A stretch of DNA of 11,373 nucleotides from JANLSE01 sp038214135. GTDB lineage: Bacteria > Chloroflexota > Chloroflexia > Chloroflexales > Roseiflexaceae. Under the pieces are notes generated by a model. It was not told where the DNA came from and did not search any database. It was given only the letters and a program-made list of their open reading frames with translations. Position numbers and translations under genes: made by a program. The stretch spans positions 1 to 11,373 of the forward strand of contig JBBQSD010000173.1 of the NCBI GenBank assembly GCA_038214135.1. The letters are read 5' to 3'. Position 1 is the first letter of the stretch, and every line of letters begins with the position of its first letter. Below are positions 7,007 through 11,373 of the stretch, piece after piece.

Positions 7007-7093
7007 TGACACGGTGACACGTGACCAGGTGACTGTGCTTAATTGGTGTGGCACAGCTTCGATAAAGCTCTTATCACCGTGTCAGATGTCACC
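7007..7093 (+). repeat. Left copy of an inverted hairpin repeat with octamer array
   Basis: The element begins with tandem units of the TGACNNGG type (TGACACGG 7007-7014, TGACACG 7015-7021, TGACCAGG 7022-7029), then a 66-base block at 7028-7093. That block matches the reverse complement of 7869-7934 without gaps at 52 of 66 positions by my count (about 79 percent). The block is itself partly self-complementary: GGTGA at one end and TCACC at the other, with GCTT/AAGC and GATAA/TTATC inside. It lies directly after the response-regulator operon and reads inward toward the DUF2071 gene. It could also act as a terminator for the operon. Confidence 0.8.
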
Positions 7094-7162
7094 GTGTCAA
7101 GATTGCCCGTGTCACATGTCACCATTTTAAAGGATGCCAGCGTGTCAGATGTCACCGTGTCA
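7079..7162 (+). repeat. Three spaced copies of a GTGTCAGATGTCACC unit
   Basis: GTGTCAGATGTCACC followed by GTGTCA occurs identically at 7079-7099 and 7142-7162, and a variant GTGTCACATGTCACC lies between at 7109-7123. The offsets are 30 and 33 bases, all multiples of three, so the units read in one frame that continues into the DUF2071 gene (VSDVTVS, VSHVT, VSDVTVS). The units share the TGTCACC word with the flanking octamer repeats. They could be binding sites for a dimeric regulator or simply expanded repeat DNA. Confidence 0.7.
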
Positions 7163-7873
7163 CCTCGTCCAAGCGGCCCATGGGTAATGGCGATGGAATG
7201 GCGCGATCTGTTATTTGCACATTGGCCCATTCCAGCTGCTGCATTGCGTGGCCTCATCCCGCCAACACTGGAACTCCAAACATTCGATGGTTGGGCATGG
7301 ATCGGGATTGTGCCCTTCCGCATGACGAATGTGCGCCCACGGATGGTTCCGTCCCTACCCTGGATTTCGCATTTTGCCGAATTGAATGTGCGTACCTATG
7401 TTACGGCAGGCGGGAAACCGGGAGTCTGGTTTTTTAGCCTCGATGCGGCCAACCCGCTTGCTGTACAAGTGGCACGGGCAACCTTTCATCTGCCCTATTT
7501 CGATGCACACATGCAATGCCAACCACATGGCGATGGTATTCGGTATCGCAGTGTGCGAACACATCGTAAGGCACCAGACGCTGCACTGCGGGCTACCTAC
7601 TGCCCAACCGGCCCGATCTACCAATCGCAACCAGGAACCCTTGAATATTGGCTGACCGAGCGCTACTGTTTGTATGCAGCCGACAAACATGGGCATGTTT
7701 CGCGAGGCGACATTCTGCACACCCCCTGGCCACTTCAACCTGCCGAGGCCGAATTTGAACAGAACGAAATGATGTTCCAGATCGGTCTGCGCTGCCCCAA
7801 TACCCAGCCATTATTGCATTTTGCCCGTTACCTCGATGTAGTTGCATGGCTGCCAAAACGGGTGAAGGGGTGA
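7142..7873 (+). CDS. DUF2071 (YqjF-like) family protein
   Basis: A soluble protein of about 243 residues in the DUF2071/YqjF family, whose biochemical role is not established. Recognisable family segments are PWVMAMEWRDLLFAHWPI, GWAWIGIVPFRM, ELNVRTYVTAGG, PGVWFFSLDA, LPYFDAHM and LTERYCLYA. The start is uncertain. No ATG precedes the conserved PWVM segment in this frame; GTG at 7142 has AAAGGA at 7129-7134 seven bases upstream and is preferred. GTG at 7157 is also possible, and ATG at 7187 would cut inside the conserved block. With the preferred start, the first residues are encoded by repeat DNA. The TGA at 7871-7873 lies inside the right-hand inverted repeat. It is a single-gene unit between the regulator operon and the next gene, with no clear promoter. 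Confidence 0.85.
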   Translation: MSDVTVSPRPSGPWVMAMEWRDLLFAHWPIPAAALRGLIPPTLELQTFDGWAWIGIVPFRMTNVRPRMVPSLPWISHFAELNVRTYVTAGGKPGVWFFSLDAANPLAVQVARATFHLPYFDAHMQCQPHGDGIRYRSVRTHRKAPDAALRATYCPTGPIYQSQPGTLEYWLTERYCLYAADKHGHVSRGDILHTPWPLQPAEAEFEQNEMMFQIGLRCPNTQPLLHFARYLDVVAWLPKRVKG

Positions 7874-7961
7874 ACTCTGACACGGTGACAGATGTTTGAT
7901 CGAAACTGTACCACATCGATAAAGCACATTCACCGTGTCACCGTGTCACCCGGTCACCTAG
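7869..7961 (-). repeat. Right copy of the inverted hairpin repeat with octamer array
   Basis: The block 7869-7934 is the inverted partner of 7028-7093, and tandem octamers follow outward: TCACCGTG 7930-7937, TCACCGTG 7938-7945, TCACCCGG 7946-7953, TCACCTAG 7954-7961. The copy contains an almost complete hairpin: TGACACGGTGA at 7878-7888 pairs perfectly with TCACCGTGTCA at 7930-7940, and ATCGA (7899-7903) pairs with TCGAT (7916-7920) around a 12-base loop. The left edge overlaps the last codon and TGA stop of the DUF2071 gene. As RNA it could end or stabilise that transcript. Confidence 0.82.
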
Positions 7962-8010
7962 TCAAGAATAGTCACGAATGTCGCCTGGCAGCACAAGGAA
8001 GGAGTATGTT

Positions 8011-9480
8011 ATGACATTCACAGCAACCGCTCCAGCGTTTGACGTTGCGGCCATCGAACAGCGCATTGCATGGCTGCGGCAGTTGACACCGGCAACTGCT
8101 CCAGCGATGCTGGCCACGGTATTGTGCGATGGCGCCGATGAAGATCAGCTGTGGGCGGCGGGCGTATTATGCTCGGCACATTACCTCAATAATCAGGCCC
8201 GCAATCTGCTTGGGTTTGTTTCGCACGCAATGATTGGGTGCCAGGATGCCCGTCAACTCGCTACATCCCAACCAACGCGCACACGCCATCTGTTAATTAT
8301 TCAGGCGCTTTCACAGATGGTGTATGATTTGTTTGACCCATGTTTTGCCCCATATGAACTGGTGCCCTTCTGGCCTACTCGTGAAGCAACCCTGGCGGAA
8401 AATATCAGCTTGCTGCGCAGTGATGTACGCTTTGGCGAGTATATGCGTGTTGACCATCGGTTTGTGGCGTTGGAAGAGGATCTATCGCAGGCCGAGATCA
8501 CAGACCTACTGTTGGATATCGGATTAGAGGGCGTTGTCACCGATGATCACACATTCATTTCACCATCGCTGTGCCTTGGTATGGCCGATCTGATTGGTTG
8601 GGAAGCAGCCCAACCATTGCTGCGTTGGTCGATCCGCTATAGTGCTAGCTTCCCGCGTGATTTCCAACCCTATGACCGCGCCGTCGCCCTGCTTGAGTCA
8701 TATCAGCTTTCCGCTGGTGCGCCTGGCGATCAGATCGATGCGCGCCCAATACGCGATGCTGTTGCGGAACTACGGGCCGCCTTCCATACGAGCCAACCCT
8801 GTGATCGGCCTGTGGTTGCAGCGCAGGCACTTGCCAATGGCATTTCGCCCGCATCGGTGATTGCAGCGGCATCATTGGCATCCGCCGATATGTACCTCAT
8901 GACAGATCCCGTGCCGCACATGGATTACGATGCTGTCAGCCGTGAGGTTGCACCGATCCATATTGGCACGACCATGAATGCGCTGCGAGCAGCACTGCCA
9001 CTCATGCAGCCACGCACACGAGCACTGGCAGCAATACAGGCTGGCAGCTTGCTCGAACGTGGGCCGAGTGTGCTTGATTGCGATCTTATGTTTATTCCAT
9101 TTACGGCTATACAGCCCTACCCATATGCCGATGATCTTGCGCGCCATTCTGGCCAGAATGCCGAAACGCTGCTTGAATGCCTCCACCAGGCACTGTTCGC
9201 ACAGGATCATCGAACGGCGACGGCGGCTGTGCGGGCCTACGCCAATACCAACGCTGACCCAGAGCCGCTGATTGCACTGCTGACTGCGGTGGCCTGCACC
9301 GATAATGGAACGCTGCTGCATAACTTCAAGCATTTACACGCCATGGTGGAAGAGTTCCGGGCCTGTGAACTCGATGACCGCTGGCCGTTTCTGATTGGCG
9401 CAGCCCGCTGGGTCGCCTGGTATGCTGGCTGGCAGACGGATGTGTATGATCGGGCAGTAGCAACACTGGATGCGATCTGA
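8011..9480 (+). CDS. Conserved-looking helical protein of unknown function
   Basis: A 489-residue protein that I do not recognise with confidence. ATG at 8011 is chosen over an in-frame ATG at 7978 because AGGAAGGAG lies at 7996-8004, six bases upstream. No signal peptide or membrane helix is visible, so it should be cytoplasmic. It looks almost wholly alpha-helical, with Ala/Leu-rich helices. Possible functional residues are the histidines in SAHYLNN (H57), VSHAMIG (H72), RHLLII (H93), VDHRF (H149), DDHTF (H180), PIHIGTTMNALR (H317) and HNFKHLHAMVEE (H437, H441, H443). The MADLIGWEAAQPLLRW segment (191-206) resembles helical oxidoreductase-like families such as questin-oxidase-like proteins, but this is a weak impression. 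It stands alone between two repeat regions; codon use matches its neighbours. Confidence 0.85.
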   Translation: MTFTATAPAFDVAAIEQRIAWLRQLTPATAPAMLATVLCDGADEDQLWAAGVLCSAHYLNNQARNLLGFVSHAMIGCQDARQLATSQPTRTRHLLIIQALSQMVYDLFDPCFAPYELVPFWPTREATLAENISLLRSDVRFGEYMRVDHRFVALEEDLSQAEITDLLLDIGLEGVVTDDHTFISPSLCLGMADLIGWEAAQPLLRWSIRYSASFPRDFQPYDRAVALLESYQLSAGAPGDQIDARPIRDAVAELRAAFHTSQPCDRPVVAAQALANGISPASVIAAASLASADMYLMTDPVPHMDYDAVSREVAPIHIGTTMNALRAALPLMQPRTRALAAIQAGSLLERGPSVLDCDLMFIPFTAIQPYPYADDLARHSGQNAETLLECLHQALFAQDHRTATAAVRAYANTNADPEPLIALLTAVACTDNGTLLHNFKHLHAMVEEFRACELDDRWPFLIGAARWVAWYAGWQTDVYDRAVATLDAI

Positions 9481-9488
9481 CCAGTATT

Positions 9489-9561
9489 CAGAAGTCAGAA
9501 GTCAGGAGTTAGAATACCCTGAGCGGGAGAACCGAGAAGTCAGAAGTCAGGAGTCAGAAGA
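9489..9561 (+). repeat. Heptamer short tandem repeats (CAGAAGT/CAGGAGT), two blocks
   Basis: Block one reads CAGAAGT, CAGAAGT, CAGGAGT, TAGAATA at 9489-9516; block two reads GAGAAGT, CAGAAGT, CAGGAGT, CAGAAGA at 9534-9561, with 17 bases between. The period is exactly seven in each block. Such short tandemly repeated heptamers between genes are known from filamentous cyanobacteria and similar genomes. The array begins nine bases after the preceding stop codon. Confidence 0.85.
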
Positions 9562-9893
9562 GCAAAAACCCGTGGAGAGTGCGGACCTATGTGTCCGCCC
9601 GAACAAGTAGCCGAGGCATTCCGTTTTATCCATCGCATTCCAACGCGGTATCCGGTGTGGGCGAACACGCGCCGCGTGGCAATATAACTGCGGTGGTTGA
9701 ATCGAGGCGGCTTGGTATCGCCGCTACGTTCATTGGATGCGATGTCACTATTGCTATGCCATGGTGGTTGCCATCAGCAGCCGTGGCATGACCAACAGGC
9801 ATTGGGAAGCCAATCACATCCATTATGGGTCGGGTACAACTCTGGGTGCCGTAGCGCCTGGCCGATTGGAGGGTTCCGGGAACTGGACAGAAC

Positions 9894-9972
9894 GGTTCCC
9901 TGGTGTGCCGCGCACAGCGGATCCCAGAAAAGATTAGAGTGGTTCCCTGGTGCCTGCCGCGCACAGCAGCGG
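9894..9972 (+). repeat. Imperfect direct repeat, spacing 47 bases
   Basis: GGTTCCCTGGTG then TGCCGCGCACAGC and GG occurs at 9894-9920 and again at 9941-9972, where the second copy carries two extra dinucleotides. Similarity continues past each copy into CAGAAAAGATT and CAAGAATAGATT, so the true unit may be about 47-50 bases. A weaker third piece, GATTGGAGGGTTCC, precedes the first copy near 9864. The first copy includes the small palindrome TGTGC-CGC-GCACA. Confidence 0.7.
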
Positions 9973-10000
9973 CTACAAGAATAGATTCCTGGATGCGGGC

Positions 10001-10017
10001 ATGGGCACGTAGCCCAT
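10001..10017 (+). other. Hairpin in the kinase leader
   Basis: ATGGGC at 10001-10006 and GCCCAT at 10012-10017 form a perfect 6-bp stem with a five-base ACGTA loop, 17 bases before the kinase ATG and just upstream of its AGGA ribosome site. If transcribed it would fold in the leader. No T-run follows, so it is not a typical terminator. Confidence 0.4.
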
Positions 10018-10034
10018 ATAAAGAAACAGGAACG

Positions 10035-11373
10035 ATGCAGATTGGCAAGTACATACTAGGGCGTGAGATCGGGCGCGGTGGGATGGGCACGGTGTATGAG
10101 TCGTTTCACCCACAGTTGGCTCGCCCGGTTGCGATCAAGCTTATTCAGAGCAGCGATGCCGAGTCGCATGCCTCTTTTATGCGCGAGGTGCGAACAGTCG
10201 CCGGATTATCGCACCCCAATATTGTGAATATATTTGATGTTGATGAATACCAGAGCCAACCATTCCTTGTGATGGAACTGTTTGGCGCGAGCCTTGCTGA
10301 TCGGATCGCAAATGGGCCATTGGCACCAGCCGAAGTGATCCGGATTGGCCTGAAACTGGCTGATGTGCTTGAGTATGCCCATAACCAATCGATCATTCAT
10401 CGCGATATTAAGCCCGCCAATGTGCTACTGCGCCCGGACGAGACGCCTGTGCTGGCTGATTTTGGGCTGGCGCGGGCAGTTGCTGGTGTTTCTACACAGA
10501 AGACAACATCGTTGCTTGGTACGCCAGCCTATATGGCCCCTGAGCAGTTCCGCCACCAACCAGCAACAGTGCATACCGATTTGTATGCGCTGGGCGTGTT
10601 GCTGTTTGAAGCATTAACTGGCCAGGTTCCATTTGATGGCACGACTGCCGAGATCATCCAGGGCCATTTGCAACACCCGGTACCGCATTTGCGAACGCTG
10701 GCGACGAACATTCCACCCGATCTGGAAACACTGGTGTTGCAATTGCTTGATAAAGACCCAGTGCAACGACCAGCCAGCGCAGCATCTGTCACCCAGGCGC
10801 TGATGGCCATCCAAGGTAGGCTTCTGCCTGCCACGCCATCTGCGGCCAACGCTACACCTGCAGCAGCAACCGGGCCAACCATGGTGATTCTGGGCACGCC
10901 TGGCCTGGCGCAGATGCCGCCGAAGACAGGACGGGCGAATCAAATCCATCAGCAGGCACGTCCAGCCCCGATGCCAAGCCAGCCGCGCAAACCATTGATA
11001 TTGGGATTCATTGCAATTGGCGCTGTTATCCTGCTGGCTGTGCTGCTGAGACTAGCCGTGCCGCCAAAAGATACACACGTTGACGTACAGATCCCGACAA
11101 TTCAGCCTATCGTGAGAACCGCCAAGCCACCCGGCCAGCTTACACAGCTCGCGCTGCGCCAACTCGGACAGGGACGGATGGTGAACCCGAAGCCAGCCGC
11201 AAACACCAGCGAGTTCAGCTATTCGGGGGTGACATGGGAAGATACAGCGAATTCAATTACATTCTATGGCGAACTACGCAACGACAGCCAAACGCCTCAG
11301 GCAAACGTCTCTGTTCAGATCACCCTGCTCAATAGCGCTGGACAGATGATCTCGCAGACCAAAAGCCAGGTGG
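10035..11373 (+). CDS. Transmembrane Ser/Thr protein kinase, 3' end outside the window
   Basis: The frame starts at ATG 10035 after AGGA (10028-10031) and stays open to the window edge: 446 residues, C-terminus missing. Residues 1-260 are a complete Hanks-type kinase domain: glycine loop IGRGGMGTV (12-20), K35 in VAIKL, E51 in helix C, HRDIKPAN (122-129) with catalytic D124, DFG 142-144, activation segment with TTSLLGTPAYMAPEQ (157-171), D182 and R245. All catalytic residues are present. A Pro/Ala/Thr-rich linker (about 262-318) leads to one membrane helix (about 320-342), so the rest should face outside. The visible end, ITFYGELRNDSQTPQANVSV (409 on), resembles FxLYD-type beta domains rather than PASTA repeats. 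It probably phosphorylates cytoplasmic proteins in response to an envelope signal; substrates are unknown. Confidence 0.94.
   Translation, partial: MQIGKYILGREIGRGGMGTVYESFHPQLARPVAIKLIQSSDAESHASFMREVRTVAGLSHPNIVNIFDVDEYQSQPFLVMELFGASLADRIANGPLAPAEVIRIGLKLADVLEYAHNQSIIHRDIKPANVLLRPDETPVLADFGLARAVAGVSTQKTTSLLGTPAYMAPEQFRHQPATVHTDLYALGVLLFEALTGQVPFDGTTAEIIQGHLQHPVPHLRTLATNIPPDLETLVLQLLDKDPVQRPASAASVTQALMAIQGRLLPATPSAANATPAAATGPTMVILGTPGLAQMPPKTGRANQIHQQARPAPMPSQPRKPLILGFIAIGAVILLAVLLRLAVPPKDTHVDVQIPTIQPIVRTAKPPGQLTQLALRQLGQGRMVNPKPAANTSEFSYSGVTWEDTANSITFYGELRNDSQTPQANVSVQITLLNSAGQMISQTKSQV

Larger units (their letters stand above)
9562..10034. other. Non-coding stretch before the kinase, rich in small hairpins
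   Basis: No convincing gene is seen in these 473 bases; open frames on both strands have low-quality composition. It contains inverted repeats at 9756-9764/9781-9789 (ATGCCATGG with CCGTGGCAT, one G-U), 9801-9805/9810-9814 (ATTGG with CCAAT) and 9878-9883/9895-9900 (GGGAAC with GTTCCC), plus the direct repeats annotated separately. A 32-codon frame at 9589-9687 has GGAGAG nine bases before ATG but no recognisable domain. No tRNA, riboswitch or clear sigma-70 promoter was found, though the kinase promoter must lie here or upstream. Confidence 0.5.

Noticed and set aside
7006..7034. TTGACA as a promoter for the DUF2071 gene
   Set aside because: The hexamer arises from the octamer repeat and no -10-like hexamer lies 16-18 bases downstream.
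7043..7141. TTG start at 7043 for the DUF2071 gene
   Set aside because: The stretch is entirely repeat and hairpin DNA with no ribosome site; the GTG at 7142 has AAAGGA upstream and fits family length better.
7007..7162. CRISPR array
   Set aside because: Repeat units are short, spacing is irregular, the spacers themselves resemble the repeats and no cas gene is present.
7978..8010. Upstream ATG of the 489-residue protein
   Set aside because: The extra 11 residues would be encoded by DNA that contains the strong AGGAAGGAG site for the ATG at 8011.
9697..9984. 95-codon plus-strand frame in the same gap
   Set aside because: Its translation is rich in W, C, H and Q with no domain, and it is built partly from the direct repeats, so it looks like chance open frame.
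9626..10090. 154-codon minus-strand frame in the repeat-rich gap
   Set aside because: It runs into the start of the kinase gene, crosses the direct repeats and has no family motif; no good ribosome site was seen.

Overview
The window reads as bacterial chromosome with dense genes, a base composition only slightly GC-rich by eye, good Shine-Dalgarno sites and small intergenic islands of short tandem repeats. The style (Opp/Dpp transporter operon, a transmembrane Ser/Thr kinase, CAGAAGT-type heptamer repeats and TGACNNGG octamer repeats) suggests a filamentous Chloroflexota (Chloroflexia) or a similar lineage. This is an inference from style, not from a marker gene.

Region 1 (1-3629): the 3' part of a peptide/nickel-type ABC importer operon, all on the + strand. 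It holds the tail of a DppB-type permease, a complete DppC-type permease and two ATPases (D and F type), with gaps of 11, 25 and 12 bases. The substrate-binding protein is not in the window. A 17-bp hairpin closes the operon and faces a convergent toxin-antitoxin pair.

Region 2 (3630-4345, - strand): a ribbon-helix-helix antitoxin followed by a PIN-domain toxin (VapBC type), overlapping as TAATG.

Region 3 (4446-6998, +): a good sigma-70-type promoter drives a tightly coupled operon with ATGA overlaps: a Gfo/Idh/MocA oxidoreductase, a TIM-barrel sugar phosphate isomerase/epimerase and, unexpectedly, an OmpR-type response regulator with no kinase beside it.

Region 4 (7007-7961): a DUF2071/YqjF-like gene bracketed by two inverted copies of a hairpin-forming repeat. 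The left repeat cluster appears to supply the start codon and the right copy contains the stop codon. This is the most unusual structure in the window.

Region 5 (8011-9480): a 489-residue, helix-rich, soluble protein of unknown function. Region 6 (9481-10034) is about 550 bases without a convincing gene but with heptamer repeats, an imperfect ~47-bp direct repeat and several hairpins. Region 7 (10035 to the end) is a membrane Ser/Thr protein kinase whose reading frame runs off the window.
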